A stretch of DNA of 64,000 bases from positions 575,501 through 639,500 of the forward strand of contig NC_020188.1 of the NCBI RefSeq assembly GCF_000315915.1. Direction: 5' to 3'. The first letter of the stretch is position 1. Each line of letters opens with the position of its first letter. The translations under genes and the position numbers were made by a program. The notes beneath the pieces are model-generated. The model saw only the letters and a list, made by a program, of their open reading frames with translations. It ran no database searches and had not been told where the DNA came from. The DNA is from Henningerozyma blattae CBS 6284 (lineage: Eukaryota; Ascomycota; Saccharomycetes; Saccharomycetales; Saccharomycetaceae). Positions 1 to 10,879 of the stretch are shown one piece after another.

Positions 1-388
1 CTAATGCAACTTCTAATGATAATACAATTAATAATAATAGTGATATTTCTGATAATATCTCTTTTAATCCAAACACAACGAATGTAATTAATAATTTTTC
101 TAATGAACTTTCTGCAATTGAAAAAATCAATGAAAAAAGAATTAAAGAAAATGAGGACTTTATTACTTCATTCAATACTAAATTATACAAGATGATGACC
201 TTAACAAGAGAGTTATTACCATTAATTAGAATGACTTCTTATGCAAAAAAATTAAAATGAAAGTTAAAGTATATTTTGATTTGTTACAAAAAAAGAATAT
301 CATTTTTGAAAATAATAATATGGCTAACTCTACTGTTCAAAATGAACAGCCACTTTCATCTGTTGATAAAAGTATTACTTCTACATAG
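1..388 (+). CDS. 3' end of an unidentified gene, apparent -1 frameshift near the C terminus
   Basis: The gene enters from the left edge. One open frame (codons from base 3) encodes an Asn-rich linker followed by a charged, helix-prone segment and stops at TGA 258-260. A second frame takes over without a gap: after the A7 run at 245-251, a -1 step gives a continuation with YFDLLQKK and a polar tail, ending at TAG 386-388. Both halves have coding-like composition, so the ORF probably continues across the step. The zero-frame codons gca-aaa-aaa form A_AAA_AAA, a classic slippery heptamer, but a missing A in the homopolymer explains the break equally well. I do not recognise the protein. The gene is convergent with the next one. 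Confidence 0.55.
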
Positions 389-1148
389 CCTGCTACTGAA
401 AAATCTCTAGAGAATAACCAAAACTCTATTTCATAAAATGGCTAATAATAAAGTATATGTATATAATCTCATTTTCAAAAGTTCTTTTTTTTTATGATTT
501 ATATTTTATTCCCAGCCCCCCTTTTTTTCTTTTTACCAACTTTATCATATTTTTTTTTCCTAATTCTCTCTCATTTACATATAAAAATACCATCAATTTT
601 GAAAGGAAAATTAAAATAAAAAATTTGTGCATTTGATTTATAAAATCAACTTTTTCTTATTACAACAATATCTTTTTTTTTTTATCTTTCGTGCCAGCTA
701 TATCCATATCCATGTATTCTTTTCCTTTCACACTGTATTAACAAAATTATTAAAAATTTATTCTATTTAAAAAAATTTATAAAATTAAAAACATGAAAAA
801 AAAGTTCCTCACAAAAATTAAAAGAATTAATAATTAAATTTTTATGCTTTTAGTTTGTTTTTTGTATATCTATATTTTTTTTCATATATTAACTGCACTA
901 TATAATCAATTTATCATCATATATACATAAAAATTCTCTGTTATCTTTTAATTAGCCTATGAATATTGGATAATTTATATAGAGTTAGAAAAAAAGAAAC
1001 ATCTAAATAAATGCTGCGACTAAAAGTAAGGCACGAAGATTGATTCAATGATTTAAATAGCATGAATCTGTAAGACAATGTAAATGCAAAATGTAGTTAT
1101 AACTTTTATATGGGGTTTTAACAAGTAATATCAGAATAATCAAACAAA
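389..1148. other. convergent 3' spacer, no gene seen
   Basis: About 760 bp between two convergent genes. It is very AT-rich with many T and A tracts and short ORF fragments only. It presumably holds both 3' UTRs and poly(A) signals. I see no RNA gene or repeat family here. Confidence 0.6.
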
Positions 1149-2954
1149 TCATCCTAAATAATAGTTAGTATTAGATGGCAGAAGTACTGGAATCGCAATA
1201 ATTGCAACATGAAAAGTTTTTCTCACTATAATATTATCATTCGAATAGAATTTAGAATTCATTTGGAAAAGTATAACAATTTTTTCTTCTGTTACATCTT
1301 GAGTATCCCATGATTGATAGCTCAAGTTTTCCAGAATAAAAAATGAAACTAGACTAATTGTATCCGAAGAATCTAATGCTTCTTGTCTGTTAGAATCAAG
1401 TTTATATTTTTCCTTAATCACATTAATAGCTTCTTTGGAATCCATTAGAGGTAAATTTTTATTGAATTTTGTAGTAGAAAATATATCAAAACCTTTGGAG
1501 TGATTATTTCTGTTATTAATAGAACCAATTAATACTAACTTACCATATCTTGAATTTTTAAATTTTCTATTATATTTTGATTCTAAACTGTGGTATCTTG
1601 TCTTATAAAAATCTTTTGGGTCATATATGGAATTTTCATAAGAAAATTTATGGTGGAAATAAACAACTTCTTGTGTATACTCATCAATACCACATATTAA
1701 TAAATAATCATGATTTCTAACGGATTGTTCTAATGAAATAATTGATTTAATACCAGGTACTTTTGATTTTTTAATTATTTGAAGCCCACGATTCCTTTTC
1801 TCTGCTTTTAAATGTGATAATTCTAATACTATTTTAATGATAATACCATTTCTAAAACCTAAAAATACTCTTAACGAAGATAAAGAATTTGATGTTGAAT
1901 CTTGTAAATTTGACTTATTAAATTGTTGTTGAAATTGAACATATGATTGATCTAAAGTTATTGATACCAAATCAGAACTCATCGCCAAATCAGTTTTGGA
2001 GTTAAAAGTTATAATTGGACATCTAAAATCTTTATAATTAGGATCAACATACATCCCGTCAATTAAATGAGTTTTCATGCTATTATTGTTACTAGAAGAA
2101 TAAATTGTAATCAATTTATAAATTTTAAGCTTGTTATTGGTGATAACTAATAAAAGATTATTAGAAACAAGTACTGAGTCAAGGATATTAAGCGAATCAA
2201 CATAACAACAATAACTATTCGATAAGTCAATGGAAGATTTTTGAAAAGTGGTCTTAAAGTAAAAAAACAAATACCCTTTAGTAAGTTGAATTTTAATTAG
2301 AGAGCCTTCTTCAAAACATGATAAAGTCTCTAATGCCGGTAGATTACCTATTTTCGGAAGATTGATTACATGTTGTCTTGAATTATCTTTAAAATGATAA
2401 AACCAAAGAGCATATCGTTCTTCACCAGGACCTACAAGTTTATATACATTATGATTATTTGAAATATCTTGGCTTTCTTCATCTTCGGAGTTATTATTTG
2501 AGGTTATATTTATCAGATAAAAGATACCAGCATTGCAATGCACAAAGCTTAAAGGTTCCTCCACATCCCAAGGAATCACATACTGGGGAATATCAAACAA
2601 TCCATCACAATGAAGATTGTTCTTACTCTGCAACAAATCTTGAGTTTCCAAAACTATAGACAATTTCAATGTGTTTAACCTAGTGAACACATCGTTCGTA
2701 GTAAAAGATGCCTTATCGGGTAAAGGCGTTAGATCTTCGGAATATTTTTCCGGATGCATTTGGACCCTGAGCTTGGATTTTTTCCTAGAAGAATGATTTT
2801 CATTTTCGCCACCGGAAGATCGGGATATAATACCAGAACGTTTAGAAGTTGAGGAAACTGGAACAGTGGCAGAAACAGGATCAACAGAGGATCCTATTTT
2901 AAAATAACGATTTTTAGCTGGGTCAAAATAATAGCCAGGAATTTCTGGAGCCAT
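1149..2954 (-). CDS. DCAF4/WDR21-like protein, 601 aa, function not assigned
   Basis: ATG at 2954. The N terminus (residues 5-20) carries PGYYFDP followed by KNRYFKI, the signature opening of DCAF4/WDR21-type WD-repeat proteins. A basic Ser-rich linker follows (residues 30-65). The remaining ~500 residues alternate short hydrophobic strands with polar, Asn-rich loops, as expected for a degenerate beta-propeller, but I cannot count blades reliably. In animals DCAF4 is a substrate receptor of CUL4-DDB1 ligases. Yeasts of this family use other cullins, so that role should not be transferred. A URS1 core and a TATA element lie just upstream (3056-3063 and 3021-3028), which suggests Ume6-controlled, possibly meiotic expression. 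I cannot name the S. cerevisiae counterpart. Confidence 0.6.
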   Translation of the reverse strand: MAPEIPGYYFDPAKNRYFKIGSSVDPVSATVPVSSTSKRSGIISRSSGGENENHSSRKKSKLRVQMHPEKYSEDLTPLPDKASFTTNDVFTRLNTLKLSIVLETQDLLQSKNNLHCDGLFDIPQYVIPWDVEEPLSFVHCNAGIFYLINITSNNNSEDEESQDISNNHNVYKLVGPGEERYALWFYHFKDNSRQHVINLPKIGNLPALETLSCFEEGSLIKIQLTKGYLFFYFKTTFQKSSIDLSNSYCCYVDSLNILDSVLVSNNLLLVITNNKLKIYKLITIYSSSNNNSMKTHLIDGMYVDPNYKDFRCPIITFNSKTDLAMSSDLVSITLDQSYVQFQQQFNKSNLQDSTSNSLSSLRVFLGFRNGIIIKIVLELSHLKAEKRNRGLQIIKKSKVPGIKSIISLEQSVRNHDYLLICGIDEYTQEVVYFHHKFSYENSIYDPKDFYKTRYHSLESKYNRKFKNSRYGKLVLIGSINNRNNHSKGFDIFSTTKFNKNLPLMDSKEAINVIKEKYKLDSNRQEALDSSDTISLVSFFILENLSYQSWDTQDVTEEKIVILFQMNSKFYSNDNIIVRKTFHVAIIAIPVLLPSNTNYYLG

Positions 2955-5897
2955 GCTTCTATGGATTGAAAATTAAAAGAGATCAAAAGTTTATTGGTTC
3001 GTATTGTCTAAAGACAATGCTATATATATTTTTTTTGATAAAAAAAGCAAAATGATCGGCGGCCGCCTAACTATCTTTCTTTATGAGATATTAGAATGAT
3101 GGAATGTCTATAACAACACTACAAAAGTATTGATTTTCCTTCCAAATCAGCACCGTGACGTCTCTATGAATGGATTGTACAGCTAAATAGCTCAGATAAT
3201 ATCTACAATGCTTGCTAATGATGAATTAGGATAGTGGTAAACGCAGAATATAGAAAGCAAGTGTGATATTCATACGTATCTATCACTACCACACGTGCAC
3301 ACAAATAAACACAAAATTTCCGGGGACTATTAAATTATTAGTGGGGAAAGAGAAGTCAATGCCTCTTATTTATCTGAAGAGATATATCAAGAAATACTTT
3401 ACGTGTTTCGGGAACTATTCCTGTTTCAAGAACAATAAAAACCACCACACGATGGTATGGTTGCGAAATCTGCTTCCAGATTTTTTTTTATATCGGCTCT
3501 CATTCATAACCGGAAATTCACTAAATTGAAAAAAAAAGTATCAAATAACTGAATTGCTAAAAACGTCAGACAAGCCTAGGCAAAATGGAAAAAAATAATA
3601 AATATCAGACTGATCTAAGGTTTAAGTAAATAAATCAAAGTTGTCTGCGATATCCCGGCAAATAGGTCTTACCATGGAAAGTTGACTATTTCTATTACAT
3701 CAGTGAGTATCACAAAGAGAGAGAGAGAGAGCACCTATTCTTGGTACTTTGTCAGCAAAGCCAGCCTAGCTACTCGTGCTAATCGGATTCGTTCGTTATC
3801 CATACAGAAGAAAGGAACAATACAGTGCAATTTTTCATGACGTTACTGAATGATAGCTAGTAGGCGATAATGGAAAACAATAGGTACTAGTGACTGTCTA
3901 GTTACTAGATGTGGAAACAAAGTGGGGGTAGGATTCTTTCTAGGCGGGGTATATCTTCGAGCATGATGCCACTGTGAGTAACTGTAGCCTGACTGATTGA
4001 ATTGAGGCGTTGCCTCAGATTCAACTATTTGCTTGTGTGTGTTTGCCTAGATACCAAACAGAAGGCAGCAGAGATTTATTTTTTGCGGGCCATCGTATCA
4101 TATCTAAAACCTTGGTCCGGCCAAGAGACAGACGACGTCGGAAAATTATTGGTCTACCTGGAAAGGGTCTCTCTGTGTTTTCAAACAAGTACAGCTGTGT
4201 TGGTTGCATTGACGATCGGAAAAGATACAATGTTTCCAAGAAATGAACTAACCTTCCGCTTTCCCATAGGAGCCGGTCATGAGGTAATTTGTCTACGAAA
4301 TAGTTTGTGGTATGTTGCCGTGAGTGGAACAACATTACCCTAGAACTCTTTCTCTGTCTCTTAAATGTCTGCGGGAGTATGAGCTTAGTCGACTTATATA
4401 GTTAGTTACCAGGTCACCCAATTCTCCTACCCACGCTTTCTACCCACGCTTTTCCACGATGAATCCTTGGCTAGACTAACCCACACTGGATTGGCAGAAG
4501 CAAAAAAATTACAGCCTTTACCGAGAGCGTCGTACGTAACTCTTTGCACAAAGAAATACCGTGGGGACTCTTAAAATCCAGTTTTCTACATTGACAAAAA
4601 CTCCATACCATAGTATCCCGGTTGGTTTTCATGAAGCTTTAATTTTTTTTTTTTTAATTTCATTTCCTTCACATATATTGTTTCTAATGATAAATACCTT
4701 AAAGAAGAAATTTTAAGCACTAATGTTGTAGTAAACAATGCTCTTATATGCTTTAATGGTATGATTTGCTATTGGTATAACCAGATATGATAATATTCCA
4801 GTTCATCAGGACTATTGTCAATCATCGGGAAACCCAATTAATCAATTTCTCATGGTTATTCCTACTAATAATAAAGTAAAAACAAGAAATACGTGGTTTA
4901 TAGTGCTATATTCCATATTCCTACTTGCATCGATTTTTTTTCAGTTTAGTTCACTTACCTAACTTATTTTCCTATTCTTGTCACAATATGTGTTACCTGA
5001 ACTTCAGATCTCACTCATCTTTCTTCTCTCAAGACCACTGCCCTTCTTTCTTAGGTGTGACAGTATTAACTCTCCATTTCGTTTGTGTAGTGTCTAAATT
5101 AATGGTTATTATAGCCTGACAAGCTACACTGGAACATAGACACGTAGATTTTCCTGTTCAATTCAAATCATTCTAACTAAGCAAGCTTATAAACTTGTTG
5201 TCACTCGAATCGCATTTATTGCTATTCCTATTTTTTCGATTTTTATATAGTTGCTCCCCTTGGTTAAGATATCTTCTAGAAGATGAGTTCCCCATTTGTT
5301 ATTTTTTTTTTTTTTTTGATTTTATTTTTAAATATTAATCTGCTATAATTAACCTTTATTTTTCCTTATCTTAACATTGCTATTGCAATATTATAATATC
5401 ACAGTATCTTATTGATTTTCCAAGTTAAAAGATAAAAGGAAAAAAAATAAAAATAAAAAGAATAAAAAGACGTTACGAATTAAGAAGTTAGTAATTGAAC
5501 TACCAACGTGTTATACTTACAAAGTACGTTGGATTAGTTTCAACATCTTTTAATTATCTGTCTTTTTTTTTTTAACCTTTCCTTTTTATTTGAAGCCGTG
5601 AAGCTAAACTCTTTCCTACAAGATTGATCTATCATAAGGAATAGTGCAATTATTGAGTTCACTTTTAATACTCAGCTATAATAAATTCATTGACTCATTC
5701 ATGTGAATTGGATGACGTAGATATTTCAAGTTGTAGACATATTTATCCGATAATTTCTCAATACTATTTTTGTTTCTTATTTTTTTTTTTTTAATTTGAT
5801 AGCGATCATAATCCTACCAAAGTGAATTGTAAAAAAAATAAAATCAAATCAATAACAACAAATATTATACATCATCTTTAATAATTATACTTATATC
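2955..5897. other. long intergenic region upstream of the zinc-finger gene, no convincing gene
   Basis: A 2.9-kb spacer between divergent genes. The part from about 3640 to 4620 looks richer in G and C than the AT-rich DNA around it, and ORFs of about 80-110 codons overlap on both strands there without family resemblance. There is a (GA) run at 3716-3731, a Mig1-like GCGGGG at 3944-3949 and several poly-T tracts nearer the gene at 5898. The simplest reading is a long regulatory region for the transcription-factor gene, but an eroded gene cannot be excluded. Confidence 0.5.
3021..3063 (-). promoter_or_regulatory. URS1-like (Ume6) site plus TATA box upstream of the DCAF4-like gene
   Basis: TCGGCGGC at 3056-3063 is the core of the Ume6-binding URS1 element. 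It is embedded in the 10-bp palindrome GGCGGCCGCC (3058-3067), about 105 bp upstream of the minus-strand ATG at 2954. TATATATA lies at 3021-3028, between the element and the ATG. This spacing is typical of early meiotic promoters in S. cerevisiae. Binding is inferred from the motif only. Confidence 0.5.
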
Positions 5898-8800
5898 ATG
5901 ACAACTATTAAGGAGAACAATAGATTTGCATGTCCACACCCAGATTGTAATAAATCCTTTTCGAGGCAAGAACATTTATCAAGACATAAGTTAAATCATT
6001 GGCCCAAAAAAATCTATAAATGTACTTATGTCATATCAAGAAAGAAAAATGATTTAGATCCATCAAATACTGAACCTACAAGCGGTGATGATGATTCTTT
6101 AAACGTTATGATTTGCAATAAAACATTTGTACGAAAAGATTTACTCGTGAGACATGAACGTCGTCATTTTAGGAGACGTAAATCTTCTACAAATACAAAT
6201 TCATCAACCAATAACACAAATAGTCCCGAAAATACTGGAATAAAATCAAATTCAAATAGTATTAGTCCAAGTTTACGTAATACAAATATTCATCATAACA
6301 ATTATTCCTTTATAAAAGATAATCCGGTTGATCCTCAAGGGCCGATCCTTTCAGATTTAAATGATATGTTTCTATTAAACACCCCTTTTTTCAATTTAGA
6401 TCCTCTTATAACTTTTAGACATCAAAATACATTAAATAATAAAATTAATGCCTCAAATACAGTTCCTGTTTACGATGAGAATTACAATAATAATCTTCCT
6501 CCGCCATTATCTAATAGAAACCCATCTCAAACCCAATTAAATGGTCAATCGACTTCCTCTCCAACTCCATTTTCCTCAAATTCTTCTAACTTTAGTCAGC
6601 ATTCAAATTCAAATTCTAATAATAATGCCTTAAATTCAAACCCAACTTTGACCTCAGAATTAATTGATGATGAAAATTCGATATCTAATCAGATAAATCC
6701 AAGCCTCACTAATAGTACAAACATTATCAATCTCGATACTAGTATGGCAGCTGATAATAATAATCCAAATCAGAATTTACTTGATGAAAATGATAATCCA
6801 TATCCATTTGCACCTGAACTATCAAACTCTAAAAATGAACTAACAGATCAAATTTTAGAGGGCTCTAATGAGGGCCAGAATAACAATAGTAATGAACCAA
6901 AAATAGATCCTATTAAATTAACACCAAATTTTTTCCATGCAGATGGTCCTTCAAAATATTTTTTATCTGATGAAACCAAAAAAAATTTAGTAACATTAAT
7001 CCCAGATATTAAATCCATAGCAATATCAGATTTGAGAAAATCGGTCAAATCTTATTGGAGAAACTTTCATCCTCAATTTTCATTTTTACACAAACCTTCT
7101 TTTCATATAGATAACGCCCCGCAAATTCTTATTTTAGCAATGATTATGACTGGAGCAAGTTTTCTAGGTCCAGAGTTTAGACATTCTGTTTCAGATACCA
7201 TATGTGGTCCTCTTCGATGGATTATTTTCACCCACCAAGATTTCCAACCTCCATCTGCCACCTATATCATTCAAAGTTTGTTACTATTAGAAACTTACGA
7301 GAAATTTCAAACTAATAGATATTTACATGAGAGATCACATATTCACCACGGTACAACCATTCAACTTTTACGTAGAACTCCGGTGCTCAATGATAATCCT
7401 GAAAAATTCATCTATACTCAAGATATTGATAATAATAACCTTCAAGAGATTTTCCATAAATGGATCAATTATGAAATGTTAAAAAGAGTTGCATTGTATG
7501 CTTTCTACATCGATACTACACATGCAGTAATTTTTGGTTACTCGAATTTATTTATCACATATAATCAAATTCACTTAAGCCTACCATGTGCAGATGATAT
7601 ATGGGAGGATGAAAATATTACTTATGAAACTTTAATTACTCATGATGTTTTAAATGAAAGTAGAAATGAAAATTGCTCATATTTATATTCTCTTAAGAAA
7701 TTATTTGTGGAAGCTATAGCAGTATACAACCATCCTAACCGCCCTATAATGCACAATGATTGGAACATCAAAAGTTTATTTGGTAAAAAATTGCTATTAG
7801 CGGGTATAATTTCAATAATGTTTCAATGCCAATTCGATACAGATATGGATTTATTTACATTTGTTACACATTCTTATAAGGATACAGGATATAATAGAAA
7901 TGCTTATCAAGAGGGCGACTTGGAGAATATGAAGATAAATAGCAATTCTGGTACTTCTGGCATTTCACCATCTCCAAGTTCCTTAGAAAATATGTCAGAA
8001 AGTAGCTTCAATGAAGATAGTGCAAGAGCAAATTGGAAAGAAATCATATCATTTGCTATTAATTATTGGTTTTGTAGGATCCAAAGAAGTTGTACTACTC
8101 TAGATGATACCATGTTCTTACCATCAAAAGTTCCAAAGGTAAGTGATTTGAGTCTTTTAAAACCTTCAATATATGCAGATGGTGATACAAATGACGGTAG
8201 TACAATGGAGCCATCCTATGAATTTCAATTTCCTGATTATGATAATGCAGATGATACTGGTAACGTTAATTTATTAGACATGGATGATAATTCTTGCAAA
8301 TTATCTGTGTATCATATGTCGCAGATTATTCTAAGGATTTTCCATTATGATTATTATATTTATGCCGGTGCACCCTGGAGAATGAGCGTTAAGTTACAAA
8401 TTAATGAGTATGAAACAATAAGAAGCCGTGTACAATCGTTTGCGTCAAATCCAGATGCTGGTGGCGTTGCAATGATATATGCATTAAATCTTATGTTTGA
8501 ATTGTTACTTGTACGTGACCCGGTAACCCAAAACTTTAAATTAAGGGAATATGATATAAACGCTGATTGTTGCATACCAAGGCCAAATAGCTTAGGGAAT
8601 ATTACTCTTTTGATTTGGTCATACAATTTTGTTCTTTATGGTCCTGAAGCTCAAATCTGGGATAACTCTGAAGTTACATCAACTGATCCAAATTTGACAA
8701 CGACGCATTCGACACTGGCTACATTATGCAGTACAAATAATCTGGAAAAAAAAGAAGCATATAAACCAACTGAAAGCGTATTAGAATATTTATCAAGATT

Positions 8801-9053
8801 ATATCCATTGTTAAAATTTGAAACAACTTCTGATACTGTGAAGTTTCATAGAGATGTTAAATTGAAAGCATTAGCCTTACAAAAAATACCTGGTAAAAAT
8901 AATATGTGTGGCTTAATTAAATACATTCGTGACCTGTTTTTGAAATCCTACTGGGAATTAGGCAGGGAATTTGGTAGACTACTGGATAATTGCTTTGAAC
9001 GAAGTTTAGGTAGGTCTACTATAACTTGTCATACTATGTTCGAAACAGTTTAA
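5898..9053 (+). CDS. C2H2 zinc-finger transcription factor with fungal middle homology domain, SDD4/YPR022C-like
   Basis: 1051 aa. Finger 1 is canonical: C12, C17, H30, H34 (C-x4-C-x12-H-x3-H). Finger 2 has its second half intact (C73, H86, H90), but the paired cysteine is C42, so about 30 acidic/polar residues sit between the two zinc-binding cysteines. A basic patch follows (RRHFRRRK), then an Asn/Ser-rich linker to about residue 330. From about 380 the sequence has the look of a fungal-specific transcription factor domain (FHPQFSFLHKPSFH, then alternating helices), as in the SDD4, RSF2 and TDA9 group. The opening FACPHPDCNKSFSRQEHL most resembles SDD4/YPR022C in my recollection. The length is near that of the family. 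It is probably a nuclear regulator; targets are unknown. The very long upstream spacer suggests complex control. Confidence 0.75.
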   Translation: MTTIKENNRFACPHPDCNKSFSRQEHLSRHKLNHWPKKIYKCTYVISRKKNDLDPSNTEPTSGDDDSLNVMICNKTFVRKDLLVRHERRHFRRRKSSTNTNSSTNNTNSPENTGIKSNSNSISPSLRNTNIHHNNYSFIKDNPVDPQGPILSDLNDMFLLNTPFFNLDPLITFRHQNTLNNKINASNTVPVYDENYNNNLPPPLSNRNPSQTQLNGQSTSSPTPFSSNSSNFSQHSNSNSNNNALNSNPTLTSELIDDENSISNQINPSLTNSTNIINLDTSMAADNNNPNQNLLDENDNPYPFAPELSNSKNELTDQILEGSNEGQNNNSNEPKIDPIKLTPNFFHADGPSKYFLSDETKKNLVTLIPDIKSIAISDLRKSVKSYWRNFHPQFSFLHKPSFHIDNAPQILILAMIMTGASFLGPEFRHSVSDTICGPLRWIIFTHQDFQPPSATYIIQSLLLLETYEKFQTNRYLHERSHIHHGTTIQLLRRTPVLNDNPEKFIYTQDIDNNNLQEIFHKWINYEMLKRVALYAFYIDTTHAVIFGYSNLFITYNQIHLSLPCADDIWEDENITYETLITHDVLNESRNENCSYLYSLKKLFVEAIAVYNHPNRPIMHNDWNIKSLFGKKLLLAGIISIMFQCQFDTDMDLFTFVTHSYKDTGYNRNAYQEGDLENMKINSNSGTSGISPSPSSLENMSESSFNEDSARANWKEIISFAINYWFCRIQRSCTTLDDTMFLPSKVPKVSDLSLLKPSIYADGDTNDGSTMEPSYEFQFPDYDNADDTGNVNLLDMDDNSCKLSVYHMSQIILRIFHYDYYIYAGAPWRMSVKLQINEYETIRSRVQSFASNPDAGGVAMIYALNLMFELLLVRDPVTQNFKLREYDINADCCIPRPNSLGNITLLIWSYNFVLYGPEAQIWDNSEVTSTDPNLTTTHSTLATLCSTNNLEKKEAYKPTESVLEYLSRLYPLLKFETTSDTVKFHRDVKLKALALQKIPGKNNMCGLIKYIRDLFLKSYWELGREFGRLLDNCFERSLGRSTITCHTMFETV

Positions 9054-10879
9054 TTGTATCCGTATTTATTTCATAAACAACCTTTGCTTTTTTTTCATTT
9101 TTTATACTTTATGTTTAAACATAAGATAATTACTATCCCGTAATTTATTTTTTTCCATTATTTTGGGCATTCTACATTTTATTTTTTATTTTAAGTATTT
9201 ACATTAATTTGCTTTTTCTATTTTATTACATTATAGATTATCTTGAACACCATATGACACGCGATCCTCAGTATCCATACTTTGACCAGCAAATACATGT
9301 TTTTCGCTTTAACTTTTACTAATCCCCTATTTTTTTCTCCCATTTCTGGTTTTGCTTTTCCTTCTGTTTTCATTTTAATTACATACATTTTTCTCTTAGT
9401 TAATCCATTAATTTATTTTTGTCTATCATGACAACATCATCTAAGTTTAATAAATTCATATATATTCGAATAGACTTATTTTTTATATTTTTATATATTT
9501 CATTTTAGTAGTTTAATCTAATTCAAAGAATTATTTTTTCTTCCTTTTGAAGATTAAGGTTGGGAAAATATGTAATATATTAACTTAGAAGTTTATTATT
9601 TCGATTGAAATCATTGACACAAGCTTATCCGTAAAAGAATTGTAACAAAAACAAATAAATATAAGATAGCAATTAGCTTATTAAAATATTAAATTATATC
9701 TACACTATAACCATAATATATTCTCTACTTTACAAATTTTTATATACCAAGGGATATTATTACTGTAAACTTAGATCCAACAAATTTGGTTAAATTAAGA
9801 ATAAATAATTTAAATTCAAGTTATTAATACATTATTTTAAGTAGTAACCTGTACTTATAGTTAATCTTGTGGAAAGCCAACCCCAGGTTTATTTACAAAT
9901 GCATTCCTCGGTTGATAAAGCACCCAAGATATAATCCAAGATATAATTCTCAATTCTTCCTATTCTACTTGTTGTTTATAAGAGACAGATATCTTTTGGC
10001 TATCAAAAAATTGGCTTTTTTTGAATATTGAATGTGATCATTGTTATATTGAAAATTTATTCATATAGTCTTTCTGACTAGTATACTTTTATTTCATCTT
10101 TGGGACCAAGAGATTCATGTAAGCTCGATAGAATTTCAGGTACATATTGAAGGAATTAATATGGCTCTCTATCAATAAGTAGAAATTTCCAGAAAAATGC
10201 AATGAAGCAGTTTGGGTATGAACAATTCAGACATTATAATGACAAGAATATAAGATTCTGGGATTAAAAAATGAAATATGTAACCAAAAACAAAATTATT
10301 AAGATATGTAGGGTATTCGAAAATTTATTATTAAGCTTCAAATACAATAGATAAAAAATAAATAAATAATATCATTCTTAGATATTCTATATCGTAAAAA
10401 ATCGCATAGTTAATCAAAAACAAAATAAAATTCCTATAATTATATATATATATTTCAGTTATATTATTGTTCAAAAGCTAGAACGATTATTAACGTTCGG
10501 TATGTTTTTATTTTATTCCTAATTCATAAGTGTAATAATGTAGCATCTTAAAAATTACCACATTTATGATGAGAGAACCTTTTCTATCTAATTCAAATAG
10601 TTTTTACTACACTTCGTTCAAGTGTCACCTAGAAGGAGCATCTTTTTAGATCTTTTTAAAGCAACATACAGTGACTCTTCTGTTATTTTGTACACTTGGG
10701 AAAAGACACTTCTTGTAAAAGATAGTACCAGAAACTTTTACAACTTTCCCTAATTCTACAACAATAAAAACTATTTAAATAAAAGGATCTATGATATGTA
10801 ATTATGATGTGGCGTTAATATATATGCTGCTACATTTAGTTATATATTGGGATATTATATGGTAATTACAAATAATTAA
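9054..10879. other. convergent AT-rich spacer, no gene seen
   Basis: 1.8 kb between the 3' ends of the zinc-finger gene and EMP47. It is extremely AT-rich and has no ORF worth reporting. A short AT dinucleotide run lies near 10440-10452. I found no tRNA-like B box with a pairing T stem and no repeat family. Confidence 0.55.

Noticed and set aside
3263..3529. 88-codon plus-strand ORF
   Set aside because: Biased Tyr/Phe/Lys composition typical of random AT-rich reading; no family resemblance.
4002..4343. Overlapping ORFs of 113, 78 and 104 codons on both strands
   Set aside because: Mutually exclusive frames, no conserved motif, probably chance in a GC-richer stretch.
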